Part shown: positions 10,594 to 22,320 of the stretch, piece after piece
Layout: each line of letters opens with the position of its first letter
Numbering within the stretch: the first letter of the stretch is position 1
From: Armadillidium nasatum
Lineage: Eukaryota > Arthropoda > Malacostraca > Isopoda > Armadillidiidae
NCBI GenBank assembly: GCA_009176605.1
Contig: SEYY01022763.1
Location: forward strand, 1 to 22,500
Direction: 5' to 3'
DNA: 22,500 nt
Program-made: the position numbers and the translations under genes
The notes under the pieces: generated by a model
The model's database searches: none
What the model saw: only the letters and a program-made list of their open reading frames with translations
Told to the model about the DNA's origin: nothing

Positions 10594-10788
10594 TTGGAAC
10601 TGAAAAATACATATAACGAGTTCCATTCATCTATACAATCAGTAGAGTTGTACACGAGGCACAACAGATATTCGGTGCTCATTACTGATTCTGGCTCAAT
10701 TTACTGTAGAAATACAACTTATAACTTAAGTAAAAATGAAGATCCTTCTAAAGTAGTAATGTTTTCTCCTCTGTATTTTAAAAGTTAA
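10594..10788 (+). pseudogene. Possible remnant of a Ty3/gypsy integrase C-terminus
   Basis: The frame contains RHNRYSVLITDSGSIYCRNT followed by TYNLSK. This recalls the R-SY-V-T-DG-xYRRNRRHL block near the end of some gypsy integrases, and it stops soon after. Upstream homology is not visible and the match is short, so a chance open frame remains possible. Confidence 0.35.
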
Positions 10789-11920
10789 TTCACCACATAT
10801 ACAGCAGAACCTGTTTGGGTTATATACATAGTTGCTAAGTATTTTTTACTTACGAAACAGAATTAAAATATTGATTCGGTGACCTCCCTTGCGCTGGGTA
10901 GGAAACATGCAAATCACTCATACACAATAATTTGTTTCACGAACACTAACTTGTTAACAACACAGGTGACTTTTATTCATAGGCTTTGAGTACACGCGTC
11001 TGAAGTTTCACGATGTTTCTGGAAGATTTGATGCTTACTCTATGTACACTGCTTCTAGAACTTTTTTGTCTTGTCTGTAGGCATCTTTATTCTGGTGTTA
11101 AGAATAACTATAAATATGAAGAAAATAAATTTTGTATAACAAAAAAAAAAAAAATTTAAAATACTGTGGATGATAGGGAAAAATGTGATTTCATTTTTGT
11201 AATCAATACATTAAGGTACATAAGAATCAGTAAAAATTGTACATATTGCAAAATCAATGTTGACCAGTGCTATTGTGAGTTGTGTGTACTTATTTCTAAA
11301 GGATTTTACCAACTGTGTGCAGGAATGAGATCTGGCGAAAAGTTTTCGGGAGAGAAGTGTCAGCAGTTTTTAATAATATCACCATATCACGCATCACTCA
11401 CTACTTTTCTTCTTGCATATTGAATCTAGTTTCGTGACTGTTTTCCATAATCCTCTTTACGAATATAGCTCTTCTACCTACTTCAATTCCATATTCATCT
11501 GATTTCACAACAACTGCTGATTTGTACGCTTCAATATGTAACATTTTTATTACAGAAAGAAAATGAAAATTAAGTGTAGATCATACAACAGCAATATCAT
11601 AGCATATTGGCACACAACATTTAAAAAAAATTTATTGGTAGTGGCTCATAAATACTAATCACTACGGTAATGTAAATAAAACACCAGCAAGTTTTATAAA
11701 ATCAAAATAATCAAGAACCATAAAAATTTCTTTAAATGAGTTATGATTAGTTATGCTATTCATCAATCAGTGAAAGCCATATCAGACACATATTAATCAG
11801 TACAATTTTGAAAAGGGCAAAGGAACATGACTGAATTTCTCTTTCATTTACTTAGTTTCTCTGTACAAAATTTCACCCCCAATGAATTTCACTTTTTTTG
11901 CTTGAATAGGGCTATGAACC
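10789..11920. other. Intron sequence without a recognised gene
   Basis: The 85-codon frame at 11166-11423 is Cys-containing (CTYCKINVDQCYCELC) but matches no family I know and shows no domain layout. A poly-A run lies at 11141-11154. Sequence around 10885-11080 (gtgacctcccttgcgctggg onward) has a unique, possibly LTR-like character, but no second copy is present. Confidence 0.4.
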
Positions 11921-11924
11921 GACC

Positions 11925-11996
11925 GGGGCCCCGGCCAACCCCAGCCATGACCCCGGCCCCGGCCCGGCCAAAAATCAGGGAAAACTCCGGCCGGGG
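11925..11996. repeat. GC-rich CCGG/CCCCGG patch
   Basis: Within very AT-rich DNA, about 70 bp consist largely of ccggccccggcc-type words (gaccggggccccggccaacc, ccccggccccggcccggcc, ccggccgggg). Parts are self-complementary, so it can fold strongly. Its abrupt edges suggest a small simple repeat or part of a dispersed repeat. Confidence 0.85.
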
Positions 11997-13659
11997 TTAA
12001 ATTCAAATCAAAATTTTTTTTTTTTTTTAAAGCCGATCTGAAACTTTCAGTTATATAGATTTTTACCGGTAAGAAAAGTCATTTCTAGCGTGAGTCTTTC
12101 TAAAAGTTTTTTTTTTTTTTTTTTTTTTTTTTTGAAATTTTACCCTTTTTAATTGAATGGCGGAGCCAAGCCACTTTTTTATTTTGGATTATTTATTCAA
12201 AATAAATGGGCTACAAAAGTAATTTTTGTTCCCAGAGTTATAGAAAAATGTTATAAGCCAAAAACTGACCAACTATAAAAAAAAAAAATTTTTTGAACTA
12301 AAAAAATCCACCTTTTCAGACTTTTTTAAAAAAAATACAACTATGACATTTCCTATTTTGGTGTGTATAGAGGAGGGGTGGGGCTACAAATTCCTCTATG
12401 TACTTTATTCGATGACATTCGTTGGTTTTGATTAGCCTTCAAAAAGGTCCATTTTTGGCCAAATTTCAAAAAATTCCCAAAGTTTGAAGGCTATATCTCC
12501 CTTCAAACAAAGAGCATTTAAATATGCACTAAATAAATATTGTTGCCCTGCCCTCTTCTAAACAATATTCACAAATAAAAAATGTAGGTAGCGTTTTTAT
12601 AAATAATTTTTTCCAGAAGGGTACGATTTTTTGCAAATTTTTTTCAAGTGCTTATATAACTTTTTTTCTAGACGTGATATCAAAAACCTATTCCCACCAA
12701 TGCAAGAAATTGGGGCAAAGGTATTCAGCTAAATTTTCAGCTCATGTGGACCAGTGGTTTGATCCAGAAATTCATTTTTTTCAACTTTGGGTCCAAATAA
12801 GTTTCAAACCGTTATAGACTCAAAAAAATGCTCGAAATCAACTCAGAACTTCGTGAAAAAATGCATAAACCTTGAAAATTTCAGTTCAATCAGTCAAATA
12901 ATAGGGAAAAAAATTTCAAACAAAATTTAAGAAAATTAAGATTTTTTTTCTTTTTTTCTTTTGACCGTTCCTTTTCTGTTATGACTTTTTTTTTGATTTT
13001 AGATACTCCAAAAAGATTTGGTAGAAATTTTTTTACTTGTAGCACCCGGAGGTTCTCTTCTAATTTTCTGACTGCAGATGTTAACATTTAGCTATTTTGA
13101 GCCTATCCTGAAACATTGTAAAGTATTCAAATACTGCAGAAGCTGATCTTTTAGCCATATTGACTGAAAGTATAAACAAAATAATAATCTTAAATAATGA
13201 GCTAAATGATACAAGTTTGATACATGGCAATAAAATAACAATGATATGTATAAATGCAGTTAAATTGATAATTTTATATTTATATTTTTTCAAACTTTTA
13301 CCTTAGGGTCTTACTTAAGTAAACCTGTTGAATCACTATATGAATTAGAATATTTTTTTTTTTAATTTTTGTACTTTTTTTAACTTTAACTATACAAAAC
13401 TGTAATTTTTTGATTTTTTTTTTTTTTGGAGAAAATGCATATAATCATTAATTTAAGTGAATGCTGGCTATTCTACTCCTTCAAATTTAAACCTTATATC
13501 TAATTTCTCCTTAAATTTAGCTTTTTCACAAATTTTCAATCCCTAAAAGGGCTTGATTGGTGATAAAAAAAAAAAAAAAAAAAAAAAATATTCTCATAAA
13601 TCTTGACACACTTGAGTTTTCTATTTTCCTATCTTTTATTAACTAACTTAATTGGGAGA
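11997..13659. other. AT-rich intron DNA with poly-T/poly-A runs and one copy of a dispersed repeat
   Basis: No gene is seen. Poly-T runs lie near 12017 and 12110, and a 24-base poly-A at 13566. A local inverted repeat pairs agccttcaaa (about 12434) with tttgaaggct (about 12483). The stretch about 12700-12920 (with ttcaaaccgttatagactca and aaaaaaatttcaaac) resembles 18160-18350 (taaaccgttatagtctcg and aaaaaaaatttcaac), implying two diverged copies of one repeat family. Short frames here do not look coding. Confidence 0.5.
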
Positions 13660-14921
13660 GCGGACATTTTCATTGCGACATTTTGTTGATTATTGTTTTT
13701 TGAAATAAATTTTGAAAAACAGATTTTTTTCATTCTTGTAAAATTTCTGTTGGGGTTATGGTTTTTGAGATAATCCACCTCAACTTCAATGGTTCCAGTT
13801 CAAAATTTACTCAATGACTTTTTTTTATTCTTTTTCAGAAAAGTTAGGAGAATGATGAAGAAACATGAAAATTTTTCATTTTTTTTCATGAAAAATTTCT
13901 CACCCAAACTTCAAATGACAAAAATTCAAAATATGCTCAACAATTTTTTTTTATTTTTTCAGAAAACTTAGGGGAATGATATAGATACATTTTCATCTAA
14001 GGGTTGTTTTTGATTGAAGCACTCCTTCATGGTGTTTTCTTGGCTTTGTATGGATTTTCTTTCCAAAAAAAATTTTTAAAATCCATAAAAGCCATGAAAA
14101 TACCATGAGGAAGTGTTTGAATCTAAAACAACTCTTAGATAATGATGTGTTAATATCATCCTCTGAATTTTTCTGAAAAAAAAAATAAAAAAAAAAGTTG
14201 TTGAGTCAATGTTTAACTAGTGTCATTTGAAGTTGGGATGAGAAATTTTTTTTGAAAATAAAATCCCTTAAAATGACCCAAGTTCAAAATTTGCTCAAAA
14301 ACTTTCCTTTATTTTTTCAGAAAGGTTAGGAGGTTGATATATACACATTTTCATCTAGATGCTGTTTTTGATTCAAACATTTCCTCATGGTATTTTCATG
14401 GTTTTAATGTTTTTTTACCAAATTTTTAGGGAAAAAATCCTTAATAATCATGAAAACACCATGAAGGAATGCTTCAATCAAAAACAACTATCAGATGAAA
14501 ATGTGTCTATATCATTCTCCTAAGTTTTCTGAAAAAAAAAATTTTAAAAATTGCTGAGAAAATTTTGAATTTTTTGTCATTTGAAGTTGGGGTGAGAAAC
14601 TTTTCAAAAAAAAATTCATGAAACACCATGTAGGAGTAATTGAATCAAAAACAACACTTAGATGAAAATGTTTCTATATAATTCAATTATCTTTTTTGAA
14701 AAAATTAAAAAAATTTAATGAGCAAATTTTGAACTGGGGCCATTTGAAGATGAGGTGGATTATCTCCCAAACCATACCCCTTACAGAAATTTTACAGGAA
14801 TAAAAAAATATGTATCGTCCTCAATTATGCTTATATACCAAGTTTAATTTTTCTGTTGTGAAAATTGAAAATTTTATTTCAAAAAACAACAATCGCAAAA
14901 TATCCCATTGAAAATGTCCGC
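13660..14921. repeat. Multi-unit foldback (inverted-repeat) element, 1.26 kb
   Basis: The outer arms begin gcggacattttca at 13660 and end tgaaaatgtccgc at 14921. Both continue inward with attgttttttgaaataaa, then a block with gagataatccacctca (left) and tgaggtggattatctc (right). Inside are repeated units in alternating orientation. Each carries tcatttgaagttgggNtgag or its complement, a cagaaaNNttaggNgaatga block, an acattttcatctNNN block and gtttttgattNaa. Forward units lie at about 13783-13858, 13903-14066 and 14276-14425. Reverse units lie at about 14070-14250, 14435-14600 and 14612-14755. The pairs centred near 14068 and 14430 form local hairpins within the outer palindrome. No coding frame is present. 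Confidence 0.85.
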
Positions 14922-14974
14922 CTCTACTTAAAAAATTTTATATAAACTTTATATAATATTTTTCCCCCCCACAG

Positions 14975-15060
14975 TTGCCAATCTTCGATATTTGTTGTGA
15001 TATCAGACGATATTAAATGGGCAAAGGAAAAAATTTATGGTCCCAGAGTTATATATCCAG
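14975..15060 (+). CDS. GT11 fucosyltransferase-like gene, exon with the SDD motif
   Basis: This 86-bp exon starts after ccccacag. Its first base completes the codon begun by the exon ending at 7825, and it then reads [20 protein letters not shown] followed by YGPRVIYP. IFVVxSDDxxWxKEx is the second conserved block of GT11 enzymes, placed directly after the YY.KA...Y helix as expected. The phase match between two exons 7.1 kb apart supports them belonging to one gene. The donor is CCAG then gtttga, a weak site, followed after five bases by (TA)n. If it is not used, the frame runs into Tyr-Ile codons. The expected third block with a C-N-H-T/S-I and G-x-F-G-x-W pattern is not found in the rest of the window, so the final exon lies further downstream or is lost. 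Confidence 0.82.
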
Positions 15061-15063
15061 GTT

Positions 15064-16647
<1,584 letters not shown>

Positions 16648-16756
16648 ATTTATTCCACTAAAGAATGCTTTCGCTCACTATTATTTAAGGTCCTAGAAAA
16701 GAATGTAACAGGCTTACCTCCCTGATTAAGTGTAGCAGCTATAGCAAAATCAGAAG

Positions 16757-17717
16757 TGTGCAGAGTGCAAACCAAGATTTTATAAGCCTCCTTCATCCGT
16801 ACTTGTTAAGGCATCATCACCATTTGAAAGATTGAATATCGATTTTAAAGGACCGCTACCATCTTCATCCTGTAACAAGTATATGCTTACCATAATTGAT
16901 GAATACTCAAGATTTCCTTTTGTGTACCCTTGCTCTGACATGTCTGCTAAAACTGTTATAAGGTGTCTTTCTCAACTGTTCTCCATATTTGGACTTCCTT
17001 CATATGTACACTCTGATAGGGGTACTGCTTTTATGTCGCAAGAATTGAAACAATTTCTTCATGGATTTGGCGTAGCTACTAGTAGAACTACTCCTTACAA
17101 CCCTCAAGGTAATTGGGCAATGTGAGAGGTATAATGGAATTATATGGAAGACTATATCTTTAGCTTTGAAATCTAGGAATCTGCAGGTGGCACAGTGGGA
17201 GCAGGTACTTCCACAAGCTCTTCATTCAATAAGATCTCTCCTTACAACTTCAACTAATGAGACTCCACATGAGAGGCTTTTTAATTATCAACGAAAGTCT
17301 AGTAATGGATATACTATTCCTACATGGCTGTCCTCTCCTGGTCCAGTACTAGTAAGGAAGCAAGTAAGACAGTCTAAGTTCGATCCTCTAGTGGAAGAAG
17401 CGGAGCTCTTAGAGGTAAATCCAAGATATGCTTTTGTGAGATTTTCCAATGGTAGGTAATCAACAGTTTGCCTCCGTGATCTAGCTCCATGTGGTAATCA
17501 AAATACAAATGATCCCTACCCTGATCATCCTGAAAACATAAATAGTGAAGGGGGTTGTGGAAGCAATGATGACTCAGGAGCCGAGACTGACGACATTCCT
17601 TTAGAACCTACACCATCAGAGATTAATATTCCTACAAAGGAAGAGATTACTCAGAATTCTTCAGAATTAAGAAGGTCTAGTCGAGTTTGCAAACCAGTAC
17701 AGCGTCTGAACTTATAA
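16757..17717 (+). pseudogene. Ty3/gypsy integrase: end of zinc-binding region, catalytic core, pol tail
   Basis: From 16757 the frame reads CAECKPRFYKPP, the CxxC end of the HHCC zinc region, then LNIDFKGPLP with the first catalytic Asp at 16841-16843. HSDRGTAF holds the second Asp at 17015-17017, followed by TTPYNPQG. One extra base near 17111-17114 shifts the frame; this frame stops at 17126. The next frame holds the Cys-Glu-Arg-Tyr motif with the catalytic Glu at 17124-17126. This gives the D,D-35-E spacing of retroviral-type integrases if the extra base is discounted. Downstream are ALHSIRSLLTTSTNETPHER and the C-terminal part, with an in-frame stop at 17457-17459 where family members usually have Glu. 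The frame then stays open to SSRVCKPVQRLNL and the natural stop at 17715-17717. With one frameshift and one nonsense codon it cannot be made, but decay is mild. Confidence 0.88.
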
Positions 17718-17756
17718 GAAAATAAACCCATGAAATTAATAGAATTAAAATTGCTA

Positions 17757-17764
17757 GAAGGGGT
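17757..17764 (+). promoter_or_regulatory. Candidate polypurine tract
   Basis: AGAAGGGG lies three to four bases before the right LTR, the usual place for the plus-strand primer of reverse transcription. Confidence 0.5.
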
Positions 17765-17767
17765 GAA

Positions 17768-17911
17768 TGTAATGATAATTATTTATAGGTTTTAATTTCT
17801 AATATGTTATTAATGTCTTTTTCTTTTTTTAATTTCCAGACATGTAATATAATTCTTTAGTGGAATAAAGCCTTTAAATGAAAGGTCTTTTCATTATTCA
17901 AATTCACTTCA
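17768..17911 (+). repeat. Right LTR
   Basis: Direct copy of 16502-16647, beginning TGTAATGATAATT and ending ATTCACTTCA. Differences are confined to the T-rich run around 17818-17831. High similarity suggests a fairly recent insertion compared with the other relics. Confidence 0.85.
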
Positions 17912-18135
<224 letters not shown>

Positions 18136-18196
18136 AACGTAGCTAATTGATTTTCGAATATACATTCCAAATTTCAGACCATTCCAAAATGTGGTT

Positions 18197-18432
18197 TGGC
18201 CTCAGAGTTGATTTGAAATTGGGTGAAATTTTCACAAAAACTTTTAAACCGTTATAGTCTCGTTAAAACGTTAGGAATGGAGGTTTTTAGTCGATAAAAA
18301 AGCTATGTATACTGAAATATTTAGAGGAATCGGATAAAAAAAATTTCAACATTGGATCCTTCGCTTTATGGAAGGTCCAATATTGAAATTTTTTTTCCGA
18401 AAATTTCATCCAACTTCAAGTCAACGCTGAGG
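18197..18432. repeat. Foldback structure with nested stems
   Basis: Outer arms at 18200-18233 (cctcagagttgatttgaaat...) and 18399-18432 are complementary at 30 of 34 positions. An inner stem pairs 18331-18361 (cggataaaaaaaatttcaac...) with about 18370-18399 (...tattgaaattttttttccg), with few mismatches around the loop gcttta. The left side has about 100 extra bases (18234-18330) with no partner. The left part resembles 12700-12920 in the GT11 intron. Confidence 0.75.
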
Positions 18433-18516
18433 GAAAGCAAAGAGATAGCGAGAGAATCTATCAATTAAAGTTAAAAGATATTTATAGTTTTACATGAAGG
18501 CATTTTAAGAACGTCT

Positions 18517-19041
18517 CTATGGAACCACCTGAAATTTTGCCGAAATTGGCTGGCAAAATTCATATGGTGGGTTTATTTTTTGTAACGATTTTGATCTCTG
18601 ACATGAATCACAACTTAGAACAAACTGCTTTGTGTATTTAGGAATATCCTTCCATACAAAGCGCTTCCTAAGGGATGCCAGAGTTTTCTTGACTCCAAAA
18701 TGCCCAAGTGAATGTGAATAAGAAATAACAGGTGTAATGAAAGATTCAGGAACAAAGACACGAGGTGAAAGTGGAATAGATTCATCGACAACCAAAGATA
18801 GTAAGTCATTTTTATAATAGTAGTTTCGTTTGGTCAGCTTCATGTTAGTATTTTCTTGCTTGTTTAAATATTTTTGAAGTTGCACATCTGTTTCTTGTGC
18901 TGCTTGAAGTTCTTTATAATCAATTTTACACTGAAATAGCTTAAATACTTCATTTACGGAAATATGGAAAATAGATGACAATGAATGACAGTCATCCTCT
19001 ATTAAAGAATCCTGTTGGGGAGAAAGCTCTGGTGTGACCAA
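18517..19041 (-). pseudogene. Integrase zinc-binding domain (H2C2) of the minus-strand gypsy element
   Basis: The 174-codon frame contains HSLGHFGVKKTLASLRKRFV and, further on, LSCDSCQRSK. This gives H-x3-H-x29-C-x2-C, the zinc-binding arrangement of Ty3/gypsy integrases that helps hold the cDNA ends. The upstream part (ELQAAQETDVQLQKYL) is the usual linker after RNase H. After the CxxC it reads NPPYEFCQPISAKFQVVP and stops where the core with its first catalytic Asp should begin. The domain itself looks intact, but the core is absent from this strand. The region 19042-19263 continues the linker in another frame (HIKSEENILADYLNRHPAQ), with a stop after it. Confidence 0.85.
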
Positions 19042-19263
19042 TGCTTCATCTCAGAGTTCTTCATGAAGGACTTCTGAAACAATGTCTTCTCTTCCAAGCT
19101 GCAGTGAAGGGCTTGTTGCCAGTTCTATATCTGCATTTCCTCATATTTTGAAGGATCTGGTAATTTCAGTGAACTATTAGTTGGATGTTGAGCAGGATGT
19201 CTATTCAAGTAATCAGCAAGAATATTCTCTTCAGATTTAATATGGTTTATGTTCAAATCATAT

Positions 19264-19751
19264 TCAGACAAGTAAAGTTAGGTAACGTTGATCCTTTGCA
19301 AGCAAGTGATTAGCATCAGTCTCTTTTTTAAGTGACTGTGTGACTGAAAGATTATCACAAAACACATCCATTTTTCGTCCTTCTACGATATGCTGAAATT
19401 TCATAGCAGTCTTAACTAAGGAAAGGAGTTCCTTGCCAAAAATACTATAGCTCAATTCAGTTGGGTTTAATTTATAACTATAGAATCCAAGTGGAACAGT
19501 TTTTTTCATTTTCAGTCGAAACTACTACACCAGCCAAGGCAGTCTGACTGGCATCTGTGAAAATAAATATTTTGACACTATTAGATGGAAAACACAGAGA
19601 CGTAGCATTTTTCAGAGTCAGTTTAGCTAGATTGAATGCTTCTTCACCATCGAGACTCCATTTTACTCTACGTTGTGAGTATGGAGAACTTTTTAAAAAT
19701 GAAAGAAGAGGAGAAAGAATATTAGAAATATCAGGAAGTGAAGATCGGTAA
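19264..19751 (-). pseudogene. RNase H and RT connection region of the minus-strand gypsy element
   Basis: In minus order, 19751-19510 reads QRRVKWSLDGEEAFNLAK and then FIFTDASQTALAGVVV. The Asp of TDAS (codon at 19553-19555) is the first RNase H catalytic residue. A frameshift near 19510 moves to the frame 19509-19264, which has PLGFYSYKLNPTELSYSIF, then GKELLSLV with the catalytic Glu and VFCDN with the next Asp. RNase H removes the RNA strand during reverse transcription. All these acidic residues remain but lie in two frames. The plus-strand frame at 19557-19751 is a shadow. Confidence 0.82.
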
Positions 19752-19825
19752 CAATTTATACTTCCTAAGAAAGAACGTAGATCTTTTATCGTCTTAGGTT
19801 TTGGAATGTTTAATATAGAAAGACT

Positions 19826-20704
19826 TTAACCTTCATTAGGCAACATAATACTTTTCGACACATCTAAACCAAGATATGTAACCTTTGATTCCCCAATTTG
19901 GCATTTATCAACACCAAGTTTTAAATTGAAATAATTTACCCTGTCAAATATCATTTCTAACACCTTTATATGCTCCTCATGAGTGGGAGTAGCTATAAGA
20001 ATTGAATCCATGTAGAGAAAAATGTTAAGAATACGAGAAAGAATTAAAGAGACGTACTTAGTGAAACTTGTGGAACTTGAATGAAATCCTTCAACTATAC
20101 TGTTATAAGAAAAACTACCATATGGAGTATTAATTTTTAAGAACTTTCTACAATCTGGATGAACTTTCAAATTATAGAAGGCTTTATTGAGATCAAGGAC
20201 GGAAAACACTTTAGAACCAGAGAGTATATTCGAAAAATCACCTAAATTTGGGAGACTAAAATTGTCACGAATTGCTCTTTCGTTAAGAAGCCTTAGGTCT
20301 GCTACAATGTGGACTCCAATTGAAGGTTTTGGCAGAACTGATATTAGAAACCCCCATGGTAAATGTGAAGGAGATAAGACCCAAGCATTAACTAACCTGC
20401 CTATCTCCACTTTAGCTTTGTCATACAGACACGTAGAGATTCTTCGGCTCTTTATATTTTTTGGCGGGTCCTCTTTCATTAAATTTATAGGGGACATTCA
20501 TTTTAAGGCATTATACTCTGAGAGTGTGAGGGGAAATTTTATCACTTTATTTTTATAATCACTGTTATCACTATTACTTATATTATCACATCTATTTTTA
20601 CCATTATTCTCAAATTTATTAAAATTATTATACCTATAGGAAGAATTATTTATATTGCTTTCCCCAGCATTAATTTTACCTTTAAGAATATTTTTATTTA
20701 CCAT
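19826..20704 (-). pseudogene. Reverse transcriptase of the minus-strand gypsy element, active site altered
   Basis: A frame from 20704 (Asn-rich, KFPLTLSEYNALK) runs straight into 20497-19826 with no stop between. It shows KAKVEIGRLVNAWVLSPSHL and PWGF, then VADLRLLNERAIRDN, the usual fingers and palm lead-in. The first catalytic Asp is in VFSVLDLNKAFYNL (D102 of the lower frame). The catalytic loop reads FLYMDSILIAT; positions 162-165 are Tyr-Met-Asp-Ser (20003-20014), where the family has Y-x-D-D. Losing the second Asp of that pair should abolish polymerase activity. Other family-typical spots are also changed, such as VEGFHSSSTSF in place of a PFGL-NAPATF-like block. A stop at 19826 is followed by the connection region in another frame. 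The plus-strand frame at 20187-20558 is a shadow. Confidence 0.88.
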
Positions 20705-21574
20705 TGTACTATATTATTGCATAATTGTGTGTAATCATGTAAATATATGTCAGTAAATAATATTTTACAATTAAATAATAGATTAGAGTAAAGAGAAGGC
20801 GCTGAAGGTAATTTGAGAGAGAAAGTAGCATTTACAAAATAATCAATTCGTTTTATGGGCAACGATTCGACATCATTTCCGACAATTACATCACAGGAGC
20901 TACCTGTTTGGGCATCAATTATCCTATGGTTACTAAAGTCTAATAAGAAATTATACTTCTGGAAGAAATCTATACCTAAATTGTTACAAACTACATCACA
21001 AATTTAATAAAAAGTAATCCCTACGTAATAAAAAATTTACAGTTTTTGTTTTAATATTATATATGTTTAGTTGGGTTCCATTAGCAGTAGTAAGAAAGCC
21101 AATAGGTTCTTTCTAATCCTCTGCAGAAGCCTTAAATATTGATACTGTGCTCTCAAAATCGATTATATATAATTCTTTAGAGCTAGCCTCGAAAATGCGG
21201 TAGAGACTGTTTAATTTTAAATCTGCTTTAGAAATATTTAACACATTCATAATTTTTGGAATCGATGCACCATTGTAAAAATTTGCATTTTCAACTGGCA
21301 TCGCAGTATATTTGCTAAGAGCTGATGGCTCTTGCTCTGAGACTGGATTTTCCCCATGTTGATAATGCAGATTTTTATCTTTAAAACAATTATACTTAGG
21401 ACATTGCTCAAGTTCACTAGACTGAAATACTCTTTCGTTTAAAACAAATGGTTTTAAATCAGTAGTAGCAATCGCACTCCCATAAAGTTGAGCATTGTTG
21501 TTATACTTTATATTATTTATGTAAGTAGGAAATGAAGTATTAGCATTATTTGCAATTGTATTAACATAATTCAT
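20705..21574 (-). pseudogene. Protease-like region of the minus-strand gypsy element
   Basis: The frame 21574-21113 is Asn-rich at first and ends ELYIIDFESTVSIFKASAED. This corresponds to the retropepsin active-site strand, normally with Asp-Thr/Ser-Gly. Here Asp139 is followed by Phe-Glu-Ser, so the motif is damaged. After an in-frame stop the same frame continues with PIGFLTTANGTQLNIYN. A further stop near 21003 and a frameshift precede LGIDFFQKYNFLLDFSNHRI, the usual second hydrophobic block. The protease would cut the polyprotein; this copy cannot. Sequence below about 20830 to 20705 carries no motif. Confidence 0.75.
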
Positions 21575-22320
21575 AAGAGGGTAGCTTTATTTTCTTCCTC
21601 TCTTAATTTTTCGTACTTAATATATGCACTTTTATCTCTAACTATTTTGCACTGTGCATTATTATTAAATTGCACTTTTAATTTTCTTTTTGAGGGGCTC
21701 AACTTTGGCCCATACGATTCGTTTCCCGGAGTGGTTAAGTGAGATGGTCCAGTAGTGGAAAGTTGGGAAGGCAATGGTGCCCATCGGCAGCTACTTCCTT
21801 GGCATAGCGTAGCTTTTTCTCAGAATTTGTAATGGTAATAGCATAGCGCACCTTCCGGTCTAAATCTGGAAGGTGATCAGCCTCTGTCTGACTGGCCTCT
21901 TGTCTTATCACCCTCATATCCAGCCTATGTACATGTGCTGATATCTCTTCTACCTTTTGAAATAGCTCAGCAATTTGACTGGATATTTTAGCAAATTTAC
22001 GACTGAAGAAAATATTGGCAGGTGGGGTGTAGGTTCTCTTGATGTTCTTTTATCGTTTAGGAAAAGTGCTTATGGCATTGACGGAATCATTGCTGCAATG
22101 ATCCGATGCAATTCTGCTGCGGCGACACATGTATTTGTCATCGGCTTCGGCCATTTTATAAATTGAGAGATTCTGCTTCCAGCATTGGTCTTTCTGCGCC
22201 TCGGTTATTGGTTCTATTAGTAGGTGCTCCAGTATCCACTTCTACTGGAAACATCAAAACACCCAAGGTGGAAAAATCTAATATATTGTTAGACCTAGTT
22301 TTATTTTTCTTTGATGGCAT
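21571..22320 (-). pseudogene. Gag-like 5' region of the minus-strand gypsy element
   Basis: On the minus strand an ATG at 22320 opens a frame of about 55 codons (begins MPSKKNKTRSNNILDF). Another frame, from about 22050 to 21738, has a charged, helix-prone stretch, FAKISSQIAELFQKVEEISA and then HVHRLDMRVIRQEA, that could form a coiled coil. The next frame, 21774-21571, has KLSPSKRKLKVQF and many Lys and Glu. Position before the protease and composition suggest gag, but no capsid or zinc-knuckle motif is definite. Plus-strand frames at 21975-22327 are shadows. Confidence 0.5.

Larger units (their letters stand above)
18517..22320 (-). mobile_element. Decayed Ty3/gypsy-type retroelement without integrase core
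   Basis: In minus-strand order from 22320 come a gag-like region, a protease-like region, reverse transcriptase, RNase H and the integrase zinc-binding domain, the standard Ty3/gypsy order. The series stops at 18517 before the integrase core. No LTR pair, primer-binding site or polypurine tract is recognisable. Frameshifts and stops occur in every part. It is a different family from the plus-strand LTR element: both contain their own CxxC end of the zinc-binding domain, with unlike sequence around it. Confidence 0.85.

Noticed and set aside
11166..11423. 85-codon frame with CTYCKINVDQCYCELC, which looks like a Cys-rich finger
   Set aside because: Cys spacing fits no family I know and there is no supporting context, so it is not called as a gene.
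20187..20558. 123-codon plus-strand frame
   Set aside because: It is exactly antisense to the reverse transcriptase frame.
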